DNA of 64,000 nt. It comes from Lamellibrachia columna (taxonomy: Eukaryota > Annelida > Polychaeta > Sabellida > Siboglinidae). Location: NCBI GenBank assembly GCA_963662155.1, contig OY759270.1, positions 8,400,461 through 8,464,460 of the forward strand. Reading direction: 5' to 3'. Shown one piece after another: positions 50,401 to 54,742 of this stretch. Made by a program: the position numbers and the translations under genes. Every line of letters starts with the position of its first letter. Positions within the stretch are counted from its first letter, which is position 1. The notes below the pieces were generated by a model. That model had not been told where the DNA came from, ran no database searches, and was given only the letters and a program-made list of their open reading frames with translations.

Positions 50401-53400
50401 AAGATGTGCTCAATCTGATAAAGAAGAGCAGCACCCCGAAGTGGCAAATCATAGGTTTGTTCGCTGCAAAATATTGCATGATATATTGTGTAACTACATG
50501 ATTCTATCATTATGCAATATATTCATGCACACTGTTTAATAGTACACTATGCATTGTTACGTTACATGATGGAATTAATTGTTGCAAACCTGTATTTTGT
50601 ATTCTTATTTTTTATGCCAAATAAAATCAATTTCAATTCAACAGGCACATTAGTGTGCTGCTGTAAAGAGTCGGAGGAGAAAGATGAGGAAGCATCCCTT
50701 CAGACATGCGAGCCACTCCGCTCTAACAGACGATTTATCCACCCCATGGACTCGAGGGTGGGACTGACCACCCACACGCCCCTCTTCCCTCCTGGCAAGA
50801 TCATCCACGTAGTCCGGAGCCACCCAAAGAATGTCAGGTTGGTCGGCACACTTGGTCAACTGAATATTTATATCGCAATGCAAATACTACTAATCAAACA
50901 CTGCATGAGAAAATCCAGTCGTAAAAACCACAAATTGAGATTTAAGTATTTTCTGAAAGTGTATTAATTTCTGTGTAACATACAAAAACTAATTAGTTAA
51001 CTGAAACAGCTTTGATTTTACATCCAATTGAAATTCCCTTCTCATGCAGGGTCAAAAAATTCATATCCAGACAGACAGGATATCTGATACTAGTATTGTG
51101 TGATGTGCACCCCCACTCACTCGCTGGTTGTAGAATTAGTCTCTTTGTACATTTCTCCACACTGGGTGTAATAAGGCCACATTGTCCTAATTTCATATAA
51201 CATTATCATTTACCAAGTCATAAACCTAAAATGATGACACACTGGGAAGAAACAACTGTAGTACCAGGACACTGGCCCAAGCCATAGATAATTATGTTGT
51301 TTGTGCCAAGATGCCCTGAGTGAAAAGATTTGGTCAAGAGTTTCCTTGCCCCGTTCCTATGTAACTGTCCTCAAAAGTTGGCTAAATCAAATTAGACGAC
51401 TGCGTTCTGTGGACCGATCCGCAAAATTCAACGTGTATGTGGTAAAATGTAATTCCAATATTGTTGGATGTATTCATGTTCAAATATTTAAAAAAATCTA
51501 ATTTGTGAATAGCAAAATTAAGCCCTAAGTATTTGTATTCAAATATGTTTGATAGTGTTTACCAGAAATATGTTGCAAGGAGTGTTATTAACTTAGTTTT
51601 GTGCTTTGCTGACCATATCACAAGCATTCAATTATTGTTCAGAATACGATACAAACAGTAGAACCTCTCAAAGCAGCCACCCCTTGGAAACAGCCACTAT
51701 ATCGCAGTCTGTTTTCCTCACTATAATTCGGCCACCCCTTTAATCAGTCACTTGGGTGGCCACTTTACAGTTCTATTGCATGTTATGTTGATGATGGAGT
51801 AGGTGTTATTTTATCTACTTTGTGATCTTTAGCCCAAAGCTGTGAGGTGCAGCTTTTCTTGCAATAATGGCTGTCCAATGAGTCCAGCAGGGGGAGCCTC
51901 TAGTACAAGTGTTCAGGGACAGCTACCATATGGCTGTCCAATGACTCCAGCAGGGGGAGCCACTAGTACAAGTGTTGCTGGACAGCTGTCGTACACTATC
52001 TCAGAGACAGCTGCACCGGTATAGCAAAGTCCACCAGCAGCTCCACCTAGTGACAAAGATTCATTCACCCATTCACTCCTAGTCTGCATTGATATGGGAC
52101 CGGTGGCAATCATGTTGTGTTGTATGACCAGGGGGCGCTGTCACAAGGAGAAACCCATCTACCAAGCCATCTACACCCGCAACACAGATTTTGACGAGGT
52201 CCTCATCTCCCCGACCATGTTGACGGACCACCTCGCACCGAACATCCTCAAGGCCATGGAGAAGGTAGTGTTTGTGTGAGCGTGCGTGCGTGCGTGATAT
52301 GTACCATGTGGAGACTGGTATGTTCTGATGTATGATATGGAATTGTGCATGCCCCAGGCCAGGCATTCATGAAACTGATAGATGCCTTTCAATACATTAT
52401 TACATGCTTTGCACATATTGACAAGTCTGAATATATACTTTAACTATTAAAATCTTGCTGCACAAACCTTGAAATTGAGTCCGTGTATGTTTTCTAGGTG
52501 CTCACCAATATGAGTCCTACAAAGCCAGTGCGACGTCTGCCAGAATGTGAACGACAAGCTCAGCTGTCATCTCTCCTTGAGGAGGACGAACTTGATCTGC
52601 GCCACCAGGTGGCCGAGAGCACTAATGGCGACTACAACCAATCGCTGTGTGTGTTCACGTCCGATACGAACAGCTCCAACGAGGACAGTGTTATACCACA
52701 GCACGCAGCCTCAGTACACGCCAGCACATTGCCATCCATGTCATCACAACGTCCACCGTTTACACTTGACTTACTGAGCGATGACTGGGTAGGACACGCT
52801 CCTCTTGCCACCCCCGAGACCTTGTCCGAGACATCCAGCTTTGGGTCTATGGTCAGTCTGCAGCGGCAGTGTTCACAACACGGTGCCAGAGTCAAGGTTG
52901 AATTTGCTAAGTTAGAGACCATTGAACAGTCCCCACTTCGCCATGGCAGTGGAGACGATTGTTTGGTGAAGCTGCTCAGTCCAGTCAGTGACTCGCCCAA
53001 GCCAATAGGTGACCCTGTGCAGGAGCCGCTAGCCCATTCGACGCCTGCCAGAGTCGACCGCATGGACAGTCCTTCCAGTGGCTTCGATGCAACAGCATGG
53101 CCAACGCCCATACGAATCCCGGTCTTGCTTGGTGCAGCAGCACCATTGCATTGTGGGACAGCTGTAAACAGTTGCCCTGGTGATGAAATGTTATTTAACG
53201 ATGCATCACGGACAGACATTGATATAGCGTCTGGGCCGACAACAAACGGTCACGACCAGATGCCGCCGGTTAAATGCAACGCCCCACTTGGCAATGGTCT
53301 CCTTTCCCGACCAGCAGAAGGAGGCACTGTATCAGTTTGCCCCGACAGCAGCTGTGCTGACAAAACACATTTTGTTTCCAACACAAAGCGACTAAAAGCG

Positions 53401-53667
53401 ATGCAATCTTTCCAGGGGTGTAGACGGGAGAAAAAGCAAAGCACCCCAGACAAGGAGCGACTTAGACGGACTCACAGTGACGGTCCCAGGGCGGCAAAGA
53501 AGATACACGCCCTGCACAATGGGGGTGCAAACACAGGGGCAACACCATGTAACGGCTCTGGTGGGGCACGACATTCGGAGGGTGACGTTGCATGGGGTTG
53601 TGATGGAACTAAATGTAGTTGGCCAGTGGTCACTGGTAGTGGGGGGGAACAGTCGGACACAGGATGA
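9343..53667 (+). CDS. DAGLA: sn-1-specific diacylglycerol lipase (DAGL-alpha type), complete, 17 coding exons, 1,066 residues
   Basis: This membrane serine lipase hydrolyses diacylglycerol at sn-1 to give 2-arachidonoylglycerol. The exons join in unbroken phase to a TGA at 53665. Start [17 protein letters not shown] matches the family N-terminus. Four transmembrane segments lie at about 18-43, 59-82, 103-122 and 137-156. Then come a Cys-rich patch, the lipase fold ([19 protein letters not shown] with nucleophile Ser484; VVGKDVVPR with Asp536; PPGKIIHVV with His623) and a 389-residue tail. Ser-Asp spacing of 52 equals that of human DAGLA (Ser472/Asp524, from memory). The Asp-His interval is about 39 residues shorter, implying a smaller regulatory loop. 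Tail motif [14 protein letters not shown] resembles vertebrate DAGLA; no PPxxF Homer ligand is seen. DAGL-beta lacks such a tail, which favours the alpha type. Confidence 0.95.
9868..11430 (-). mobile_element. LINE-B antisense copy, split by an inserted TA-flanked element
   Basis: Minus-strand pieces 11430-11259 and 10397-9868 are continuous when compared with the plus-strand copy at 13.3-14.66 kb. They share the RT C-terminus, the GCATCCAAAG/AGAGCAAC-like tract and the 3' end with a GATCAGATCTTCGTC-type sequence. The interruption is 10398-11258. Both pieces are degraded. Confidence 0.8.
10398..11258. mobile_element. TA-flanked inverted-repeat element, copy 1, nested in LINE-B
   Basis: 861 bp flanked by TA on both sides. 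The left end is AGGCCACAGTTTTTTTTAGG; the right end read in reverse is GGCAATGGTTTTTATTTTTT. The termini are therefore imperfect T-rich inverted repeats. The uninterrupted LINE-B sequence resumes exactly across the site, giving insertion polarity and relative age. No transposase frame is present. TA duplication suggests mobilisation by a Tc1/mariner-like enzyme. Confidence 0.8.
11431..13240. other. Intron sequence without recognised features
   Basis: AT-rich unique-looking sequence. About 12,960-13,150 has irregular AGATTCA/TAGACTCAG-like words but no clean tandem period. No coding motif was seen on either strand. Confidence 0.5.
13250..14665 (+). mobile_element. LINE-B copy with internal deletion: ORF1 remnant joined to RT C-terminus
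   Basis: The left part (ATG near 13351; acidic coiled-coil-like [19 protein letters not shown] near 13725) looks like a LINE ORF1. At about 13840 it passes directly to the RT C-terminal region: [33 protein letters not shown], a [11 protein letters not shown] block near 14095, then [10 protein letters not shown] and FKNRLDHFW. The endonuclease and most of RT are missing. The 3' end is near CATAAGGTATCTTAAGGTA. Several frameshifts; inactive. Confidence 0.78.
14670..15975. other. Intron sequence without recognised features
   Basis: No repeat, exon or mobile-element signature could be supported here. Confidence 0.5.
15979..16691. mobile_element. Inverted-repeat element, non-autonomous DNA transposon candidate
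   Basis: The 713-bp segment begins TACTCTTGCGTACCAAATAA and, read from the other end, begins TACTCTCAAGTGCCAAATAA. That is a 20-bp terminal repeat with four mismatches. Subterminal ACCCTATAC and TATTTGGC motifs recur near both ends. No transposase frame. Target duplication is not obvious and the superfamily is unassigned. Confidence 0.65.
16692..17990. other. Intron sequence without recognised features
   Basis: No coding exon, tandem array or recognised element. Short local inverted words occur at 17,690-17,830 (ACGAGTTCTAC, ACTCATAT) but no clear structure. Confidence 0.45.
17994..18279. mobile_element. Possible MITE with TACCGTATT termini
   Basis: 286 bp bounded by inverted TACCGTATT ends. 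An internal inverted pair (GGAACAACTGAAGTGTTGCC; GGCACCACTTTTCAGTTGTT) is nested within. The terminal repeat beyond nine bases is weak, so the call is tentative. Confidence 0.4.
18562..18626. repeat. Interrupted (TA)n/(CATA)n microsatellite
   Basis: AT/ATAC/ATAT runs. The short open frame across it is an artefact. Confidence 0.9.
18725..19065. mobile_element. AATTGGTGTTTT repeat family, copy 1
   Basis: It shares AATTGGTGTTTTGTTTTTT and CTACAAATAATCAATCAAAT with 54.74-55.03 kb, in the same order. Ends are less well preserved than in the second copy, whose inverted termini suggest a MITE. Confidence 0.6.
19591..19770 (+). mobile_element. tRNA-type SINE, copy 1
   Basis: The head GGCGCGGTGGCACTGTGG and GGTTTCAAATTCT resemble RNA polymerase III A and B boxes (tRNA-derived). 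The body has TTTTGAAACTTGGGCAATTT and TTCACTCAGCTGTATAAATG, shared with the other SINE copies in the window. Confidence 0.75.
19771..22420. other. Intron sequence, mostly unrecognised
   Basis: Around 20,440-20,580 the words CCGAGTTATCTGGACTCGCC and TTATTCGACTATCCAGG resemble the ends of a pogo/Tigger-like element, but no paired terminal repeat could be fixed. The rest shows no coding or repeat structure. Confidence 0.4.
22400..22980 (+). pseudogene. Broken hAT-type transposase fragment (BED-like finger plus N-terminal region)
   Basis: In shifting frames the segment encodes a CxxC finger-like piece ([12 protein letters not shown] near 22525), then [19 protein letters not shown] and [20 protein letters not shown]. 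After a frameshift it encodes [25 protein letters not shown]. These match the layout of hAT-derived BED zinc-finger transposases, in which the last block precedes the catalytic core. The remainder is missing or scrambled before the 30-bp array at 23.27 kb. Inactive. Family assignment is by recall of motif wording. Confidence 0.6.
23272..23895. repeat. 30-bp minisatellite, about 20 copies
   Basis: Core GGGATGTCACGCTCACAGGG plus CTGTGTTGCA. Since 30 is divisible by 3, open frames of 160-245 codons run through it on both strands. These are repeat artefacts, with no gene-like composition. Located in DAGL intron 1. Confidence 0.97.
24430..25200. repeat. 42-bp minisatellite, about 18 copies
   Basis: Core TACTACCAGGCTCCRCACCT plus AGTCCACATGTTGCCCTGTC. 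Copies differ mainly at CAGTAC/CTGTAC and CCGCAC/CCACAC, and two copies are shorter. Long open frames on both strands are artefacts of the multiple-of-three unit. Confidence 0.97.
25445..25920. repeat. About 80-bp tandem repeat, 5 to 6 copies
   Basis: Unit contains CCAGCAGGCATGCAAACATG, GTCACATTGCTACGACATG and CCAATCCACAGAACATGACT. Outer copies are more diverged and shortened. Confidence 0.92.
26133..26222. repeat. 29-bp tandem triplication
   Basis: Three copies of TATATATTCCATGAGTGACC plus ACCCCGAAG. Confidence 0.9.
26344..26405. repeat. (TA)n microsatellite
   Basis: About 31 TA units. Confidence 0.97.
26406..28260. other. Intron sequence without recognised features
   Basis: No exon, tandem array or recognised transposon was supported in this stretch. 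Confidence 0.45.
28263..29698. mobile_element. TA-flanked inverted-repeat element, copy 2 (longer form)
   Basis: It is colinear with 10398-11258 at both ends: left AGGCCACAGTTTTTTTTTAG, right (reversed) GTTGACGGTTTTTATTTTTT, again flanked by TA. It contains about 570 bp (about 28,770-29,340) absent from copy 1. That is either an insertion here or a deletion in copy 1, and AAA-rich words at the junction allow either. No transposase frame. Confidence 0.78.
29931..30044. repeat. 23-bp tandem repeat with internal inverted copy
   Basis: Copies of AAACCATATGGACTAGATAT plus CAT, with GGTTTATCCATTCAACCCAT forming an inverted counterpart of the preceding flank. Confidence 0.8.
30045..30640. other. 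Intron sequence without recognised features
   Basis: Nothing supportable was seen. Confidence 0.4.
30655..30895 (-). mobile_element. tRNA-type SINE, copy 2
   Basis: Minus strand: AGTGTGGTGGCTTTGTAGCA head, GGGGTTCAAAACC B-box-like element, then TTTTGAAACTTGGGCAATAA and TTCAGAAGAGATGCTAAA. Same family as the copies at 19.6, 37.7 and 43.0 kb. Confidence 0.75.
31438..31872. repeat. About 83-bp tandem repeat, about five copies
   Basis: Unit contains CATTACATGAGCACTATGTG, ATCAACCTATGGGTGTATCT and TCAGCTGCTGTCAAGTTG. Two copies have a CTTGTTAAG variant. In intron 1. Confidence 0.93.
31873..32449. other. Intron sequence without recognised features
   Basis: Nothing supportable was seen. Confidence 0.4.
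32452..33413. mobile_element. pogo/Tigger-like (Tc1/mariner superfamily) non-autonomous element
   Basis: 962 bp flanked by TA. The left end CAGTCGCGCCTCGTTATTAC and right end (reversed) CAGTCGAGCCTCATTATAAC form a terminal inverted repeat. Farther in, ACGCGG and GTCGTGGACCCCG also recur inverted. CAGTCG.RCCTC with TA duplication is characteristic of pogo/Tigger elements. No transposase frame is preserved. Confidence 0.85.
33416..34026. other. Intron sequence without recognised features
   Basis: Nothing supportable was seen. Confidence 0.4.
34027..34688 (+). repeat. 58-bp minisatellite carrying the DAGL exon 2 acceptor
   Basis: About 11 copies. Each unit ends in a GACATCTGTTCTTGTAG-type acceptor (decayed in some) followed by ATTGCCACCCTCAGTGTGG, a copy of the first codons of exon 2 (ATTGCCATTCTCAGTGTGGTC). 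The real exon follows the last copy. 58 is not a multiple of three, so use of an upstream acceptor copy would shift frame. Confidence 0.92.
34689..34900 (+). CDS. DAGLA: DAGL exon 2
   Basis: 212 nt, acceptor CTACTTGTAG, donor GTGAGT. It encodes [15 protein letters not shown], then [20 protein letters not shown] and VSMRGTIL, and ends YVLYVRL-like (YLLYVRL): the end of transmembrane 1, the extracellular loop and transmembrane 2. Confidence 0.95.
35205..35262. repeat. 30-bp tandem duplication
   Basis: Two copies of CAAGTAATGGTATTGGCTGT plus TTAGCACTGG in DAGL intron 2. Confidence 0.9.
35487..35588 (+). CDS. DAGLA: DAGL exon 3
   Basis: 102 nt, acceptor TTCTGTTTCAG, donor GTATGA. It encodes transmembrane 3 ([20 protein letters not shown]) and a short Cys-containing loop. 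Confidence 0.94.
35630..35760 (+). mobile_element. Possible LINE 3' tail fragment
   Basis: Translation gives [17 protein letters not shown] and a stop, resembling the FRxxLKTHLF end of CR1/L2-type RT proteins. It is followed by a TA-rich microsatellite (35,764-35,862). Short and tentative. Confidence 0.45.
35764..35862. repeat. Interrupted (TA)n microsatellite
   Basis: TA runs separated by TGTAGTATG, present three times, so the compound unit has itself been duplicated. Confidence 0.93.
36404..36584 (+). CDS. DAGLA: DAGL exon 4
   Basis: 181 nt, acceptor CGTGTATGTAG, donor GTAAGA. It encodes transmembrane 4 ([20 protein letters not shown]), the conserved [10 protein letters not shown], and a basic His/Arg-rich cytoplasmic linker. 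Confidence 0.95.
36918..37571 (-). mobile_element. piggyBac-type element with transposase N-terminal remnant
   Basis: 654 bp flanked on both sides by TTAA, the piggyBac target. Left end CCATTTCAGTACTACAGCCC and right end (reversed) CTATTTCAGTACGACAGGCT are terminal inverted repeats. On the minus strand from 37305 a frame begins [10 protein letters not shown] and, after a stop, continues out of frame as SDVSDDESD. Such acidic Ser/Asp runs are typical of piggyBac transposase N-termini. The catalytic domain is missing, so the copy is non-autonomous. Confidence 0.85.
37690..37975 (+). mobile_element. tRNA-type SINE, copy 3
   Basis: Has GTCGGTCGAGGAGACCGTGG, then GGTTTAAAACCACCGG, TTCAGAAGAGATTCTAAAC and GGGACGTAAAAGATCCCTGC. 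The AAAAGATCCC motif is common in metazoan SINE bodies. It carries a longer 3' part than copy 1. Confidence 0.72.
38037..38192. repeat. 27-bp minisatellite, about six copies
   Basis: Core CCACAGAGTTTGTGCACCAA plus GCAATGT. The unit is a multiple of three, giving a spurious QSLCTKQCP repeat frame. Confidence 0.95.
38636..38826. mobile_element. Short inverted-end element with 16-bp CCCACCTCCCA repeats, copy 1
   Basis: Left end GGAGGGGGCGTGGCAGGGGT pairs with right end CCTGCCACACCCCCCCCCC. Inside are a few 16-bp units (TCCCACCTCCCAGCAA). The same left arm (GACAGGGGTCTCAAC) and the same 16-bp unit occur in a much expanded array at 62.05-62.56 kb. Confidence 0.65.
39233..39328. repeat. 48-bp tandem duplication
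   Basis: Two copies of ACAATTGTTATTGGTGTGGT plus ACGGTGTGAGGGGGTATGGC. Confidence 0.9.
40555..41417. repeat. 23/25-27-bp minisatellite, about 35 copies
   Basis: Core GGTCTCCGTCCAGTGCAGTG, with copies of the GGTAGAGGTCTCC and GGTAGGTCTCC types interspersed. In DAGL intron 4. Confidence 0.97.
41538..41615. repeat. Short palindromic ATGATTTAAATC tandem repeat
   Basis: Several copies of the near-palindrome TGATTTAAATCA in direct tandem. Could fold as hairpins in single strand. Confidence 0.9.
42539..42620 (+). CDS. DAGLA: DAGL exon 5
   Basis: 82 nt, acceptor GTGTGTTTCAG, donor GTAAGT. It encodes [20 protein letters not shown], the conserved cytoplasmic link between transmembrane 4 and the lipase domain. 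Confidence 0.92.
42825..43085 (-). mobile_element. tRNA-type SINE, copy 4, with body expanded into a 39-bp array
   Basis: On the minus strand GGGTTCGAATCCTTTTACTG is a near-perfect B box, followed by AAGCTTGGACAATTTTGTTC. The downstream body segment TCACTCAGCTCTATCAATGA is repeated four times as a 39-bp unit (42,825-42,985). The unit matches the equivalent piece of SINE copy 1 (TTCACTCAGCTGTATAAATG), so the minisatellite was born inside the SINE. Confidence 0.8.
43360..43615 (+). mobile_element. L2-type LINE 3' tail
   Basis: ATGGAACTCACTCCCTG (translating WNSLP-like) leads a tail ending near GCCGAGCTTGGGTCTACCAA. It is homologous to the antisense piece at 49.3-49.5 kb. Degraded. Confidence 0.6.
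43663..43797 (+). CDS. DAGLA: DAGL exon 6
   Basis: 135 nt, acceptor TCTTTTGCCAG. It encodes [20 protein letters not shown] and the basic RKQQKKER stretch, a DAGL hallmark. The donor CAG|GTTAGT at 43798 is the first of three intact copies, because a 21-bp tandem repeat starts here. Using the first copy keeps the spacing to AAYGWP identical to human DAGLA (by my alignment), so it is taken as canonical. Confidence 0.93.
43783..43925 (+). repeat. 21-bp minisatellite carrying the DAGL exon 6 donor
   Basis: About seven 21-bp copies of ATTGTGTCACAGGTTAGTGT plus C. Donor-like CAG|GTTAGT is intact at 43797/43798, 43818/43819 and 43881/43882, and decayed to CAGTTTAGT in others. Each step adds seven in-frame codons (VSVIVSQ) and no stop intervenes. 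Confidence 0.92.
44180..44382 (+). CDS. DAGLA: DAGL exon 7
   Basis: 203 nt, acceptor CTCGTTTTGCAG, donor GTACGG. It encodes [32 protein letters not shown] and AAYGWPIYL, the start of the lipase_3-like catalytic region. Confidence 0.95.
44383..44875. other. DAGL intron 7, no recognised features
   Basis: AT-rich sequence with a small TTGGTCTGACAGTTGGTCTG duplication near 44,655-44,705; otherwise plain. Confidence 0.5.
44878..45240 (+). repeat. 23-bp minisatellite carrying the DAGL exon 8 acceptor
   Basis: About 15 copies of GTGCTGTGGTTGTTGTTTGA plus CAG. Each unit ends in a pyrimidine/G-rich ACAG|GTG junction like the real acceptor at 45238/45239. 23 is not a multiple of three, so upstream acceptors would change frame. 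Confidence 0.93.
45239..45392 (+). CDS. DAGLA: DAGL exon 8, with Cys octet
   Basis: 154 nt, acceptor TGTTTGACAG, donor GTAACC. Right at the 5' end a (TGY)8 run encodes eight consecutive cysteines, then [30 protein letters not shown] and VYANCH. Human DAGLA has a looser Cys cluster at the same place, so the run is an expansion of a conserved Cys-rich patch and a possible palmitoylation site. The acceptor sits in a minisatellite. Confidence 0.92.
45400..45535. repeat. CCATGCCCAAAC / CATGCACAACCC repeat just after the exon 8 donor
   Basis: Irregular 12- and 18-bp units (CCCATGCCCAAACCCATGCA) start about 15 bp past the donor. Together with the array before the exon, this leaves exon 8 sandwiched between two minisatellites. 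Confidence 0.85.
45756..46535. repeat. 39-bp minisatellite, about 20 near-identical copies
   Basis: Core CACATACAGTAGTTGTTCCC plus TCGGTGACAGTGTACTGCT. Copies are almost uniform, with one lacking TGT and two bearing TACAGC. The unit is a multiple of three without stops in several frames, giving spurious frames of about 300 codons on both strands. It lies inside DAGL intron 8. High uniformity implies recent expansion or homogenisation. Confidence 0.97.
46844..47099 (+). repeat. About 85-bp tandem repeat ending at the DAGL exon 9 acceptor
   Basis: Three copies, each ending ACAACCTCTCTCTACAG. The last copy's end is the functional acceptor before 47100; the two earlier ones are followed by TGTTCACTAG instead of exon sequence. 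Pyrimidine tract and AG are preserved in all copies. Confidence 0.92.
47100..47183 (+). CDS. DAGLA: DAGL exon 9
   Basis: 84 nt, phase 0 both ends. It encodes [20 protein letters not shown] and IRGTLSLK, the conserved beta-strand and oxyanion-side IRGT motif of lipase_3 enzymes. Donor GTATGT opens directly into a 13-bp repeat. Confidence 0.95.
47184..47240 (+). repeat. 13-bp repeat starting at the DAGL exon 9 donor
   Basis: Four copies of GTGTATCACATAT begin at the donor GTATGTGTATC. Every copy carries a GTGTAT word; the functional GTATGT is the first. Confidence 0.88.
47490..47567 (+). CDS. DAGLA: DAGL exon 10
   Basis: 78 nt, acceptor TTGATGCAG, donor GTCAGT. It encodes [23 protein letters not shown]. 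Confidence 0.94.
47640..47880. other. Motif-sharing segment (TTCTTTCCGAATATTTCA), possible mobile-element end
   Basis: A tract of about 80 bp here matches 517-600 in order: TTCTTTCCGAATATTTCA, CACT, GGACTGAC, then GGGCG and CACATG. This may be the end of a dispersed element of unknown class in DAGL intron 10. A Penelope-like terminus was considered but is not proven. Confidence 0.4.
48221..48301 (+). CDS. DAGLA: DAGL exon 11
   Basis: 81 nt, acceptor CGTGTGTGTAG, donor GTACAC. It encodes [20 protein letters not shown] and QAFSKDQ. Confidence 0.95.
48302..49114. other. DAGL intron 11
   Basis: Plain intron with a short (ACAG)n microsatellite at 48,736-48,751. No other feature supported. Confidence 0.6.
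49115..49257 (+). CDS. DAGLA: DAGL exon 12, catalytic serine
   Basis: 143 nt, acceptor CGATGTTTTAG, donor GTAGGT. It encodes [20 protein letters not shown], with the nucleophile Ser484 in the GHSLG elbow, then [11 protein letters not shown]. Confidence 0.96.
49293..49480 (-). mobile_element. L2-type LINE 3' tail, antisense
   Basis: The minus strand reads [20 protein letters not shown], an RT-tail pattern homologous to the plus-strand fragment at 43.36 kb. It directly precedes the exon 13 repeat array. Confidence 0.6.
49505..49755 (+). repeat. 48-bp minisatellite containing the DAGL exon 13 acceptor and 5' exon
   Basis: Five copies. Each has an acceptor (TTCTGTTGTCAG) plus TGCCACTTGTGTGGAGGAGA and CCAAGTCATTC, i.e. 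the first third of exon 13. Acceptors lie 48 bp apart (exon starts 49519, 49567, 49615, 49663, 49711). All are in frame and open. Confidence 0.95.
49711..49779 (+). CDS. DAGLA: DAGL exon 13, catalytic aspartate
   Basis: 69 nt from the last of five duplicate acceptors; donor GTAAGA. It encodes [20 protein letters not shown] plus VPR, with the catalytic Asp536. This start gives the same Ser-Asp spacing (52) as human DAGLA. Starting at an earlier acceptor would insert 1 to 4 in-frame copies of a 16-residue module ([20 protein letters not shown]). That could be a real isoform series or silent noise. Confidence 0.9.
   Translation, partial: CHLCGGDQVIHHICGRRQRCSP
49780..50368. other. DAGL intron 13, no recognised features
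   Basis: Plain AT-rich intron. Confidence 0.5.
50369..50454 (+). CDS. DAGLA: DAGL exon 14
   Basis: 86 nt, acceptor CTCTCTCGCAG, donor GTTTGT. Reads [20 protein letters not shown] and STPKWQIIG, matching the helix after the catalytic Asp in DAGLs (PKW.I.G). Confidence 0.93.
50645..50837 (+). CDS. DAGLA: DAGL exon 15, regulatory loop and catalytic histidine
   Basis: 193 nt, acceptor TTCAATTCAACAG, donor GTTGGT. It begins with a Cys/Glu/Lys-rich segment ([16 protein letters not shown]) corresponding to the regulatory loop. It is shorter than in vertebrate DAGLA. It ends with [11 protein letters not shown] carrying the presumed catalytic His623. Confidence 0.93.
50838..51655. other. DAGL intron 15, first part, no recognised features
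   Basis: No supported element before the short MITE at 51,656. Confidence 0.45.
51656..51778. mobile_element. Short MITE with CAGTAGAACCTC termini
   Basis: 123 bp. Left CAGTAGAACCTCTCAAAGCA and right (reversed) CAATAGAACTGTAAAGTGGC form imperfect inverted ends followed by CCACC on both sides. Probably a pogo/mariner derivative. No clear target duplication. Confidence 0.65.
51858..52000. repeat. About 70-bp tandem duplication
   Basis: Two copies with GGCTGTCCAATGASTCCAGC, GGGGGAGCC and TAGTACAAGTGTT, in intron 15 about 130 bp before exon 16. Confidence 0.85.
52132..52264 (+). CDS. DAGLA: DAGL exon 16
   Basis: 133 nt, acceptor TTGTATGACCAG, donor GTAGTG. It encodes [20 protein letters not shown] and [18 protein letters not shown], the conserved end of the DAGL catalytic region. 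Confidence 0.95.
52498..53667 (+). CDS. DAGLA: DAGL exon 17, long C-terminal tail and stop
   Basis: 1,170 nt, acceptor TATGTTTTCTAG, TGA at 53665. It encodes [20 protein letters not shown] and then a Ser/Pro/Asp-rich, probably disordered tail. An [18 protein letters not shown] stretch resembles the phospho-rich APLAT motif of DAGLA tails. [13 protein letters not shown] is a basic potential phosphosite region. No PPxxF Homer-binding sequence was found. GC is higher than in the flanking introns, as expected for coding. Confidence 0.94.
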   Translation: MLTNMSPTKPVRRLPECERQAQLSSLLEEDELDLRHQVAESTNGDYNQSLCVFTSDTNSSNEDSVIPQHAASVHASTLPSMSSQRPPFTLDLLSDDWVGHAPLATPETLSETSSFGSMVSLQRQCSQHGARVKVEFAKLETIEQSPLRHGSGDDCLVKLLSPVSDSPKPIGDPVQEPLAHSTPARVDRMDSPSSGFDATAWPTPIRIPVLLGAAAPLHCGTAVNSCPGDEMLFNDASRTDIDIASGPTTNGHDQMPPVKCNAPLGNGLLSRPAEGGTVSVCPDSSCADKTHFVSNTKRLKAMQSFQGCRREKKQSTPDKERLRRTHSDGPRAAKKIHALHNGGANTGATPCNGSGGARHSEGDVAWGCDGTKCSWPVVTGSGGEQSDTG

Positions 53668-54570
53668 CCATCACATGGCCACAATATCATCTTAGTTGTG
53701 TCCAGTAACATAGCCGGGAAAGTGGCTGACTTCTTGCCAGGAGTGAGTGACACAGAATTTCATAGCAGAAGTATGTCCATGTGATTTCATGTGAAACCAA
53801 TCGTTTCGCAAGCTCTGAAATCCACTTATGTAGATTCTTTTTTGTGAGAAAAATTTAAATATCGAAATTCTGTGCATGTACCAGTTATGTAGACGTATAA
53901 TATGCACTGCAGAAAACAATAAGAAATGCTGTATTTTTGTGTAAGAGATATAGATTGATTACCTACATAATCAGACGCTATGCTATGATAATCATGTGTT
54001 GTCACTATATATTTAACTAGCTGTACAGGTTAATCTTGCCATTTGTATACTGCAGCGAGTTCCTCAGCTGTGTACAAGTTATTCACTGGCTGGAACTATA
54101 ACTAACTAATCAGCATATGCACACATAATTTATGTTTATTGTCTAACCTTGTAAAGCTAACATTGTAACTATTCTAGCTGCAAATTTTACCAAATGCATT
54201 GAGAACCTAAGTATTTATTTTGATGGTCTTTATTTTATGCCATTTTAAAGGAGCCGGTCTCAGTTACTGCCACAGTTTCCACATTAGTCTTTATTGGGAA
54301 ACAAAAACAAAGTTGTAGATATGTGGGTACGTCAATACAATACAAATATTGCATTTGTTTACACTTATTTGAAATATACATTTGAAACATACAAGTGTAC
54401 AGTTTCTTCCATGCCGTATGATAATGTATTAGGTTTGCAAGATTTAATGATCATGTTTAATTTTGACATTATTATGACAAATTTATGGGACACTCAAACA
54501 GTAAATGTCTTCTAAATAGTGCTTACCTGCGTTCTGTTGGAGATCAGAAATAATTACATATTGTCATGTT
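53668..54570 (+). other. Probable DAGL 3' UTR and downstream flank
   Basis: AT-rich, no coding signal. I see no canonical AATAAA in the first about 630 nt after the stop; AATAAG near 53,920 is a possible variant signal. The transcript end is undetermined. Confidence 0.5.
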
Positions 54571-54742
54571 GATGTGTCAATAAGTTTTATTTGTCCTGCT
54601 TTGCAACTGGCACAGCTTACGTGGAACACAAGTAGTTCGTCTGTGGCCAGGGGTTTGACACCCTCTCTATCACAACAGCCAATTAAATCAGATCTTGCTT
54701 TTATTGGAGTCTACTTATGTAACTATATTACCCTAGTGCACA

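Noticed and set aside
52632..53753. Minus-strand open frames (195 and 93 codons)
   Set aside because: Antisense shadows of the GC-richer DAGL exon 17.
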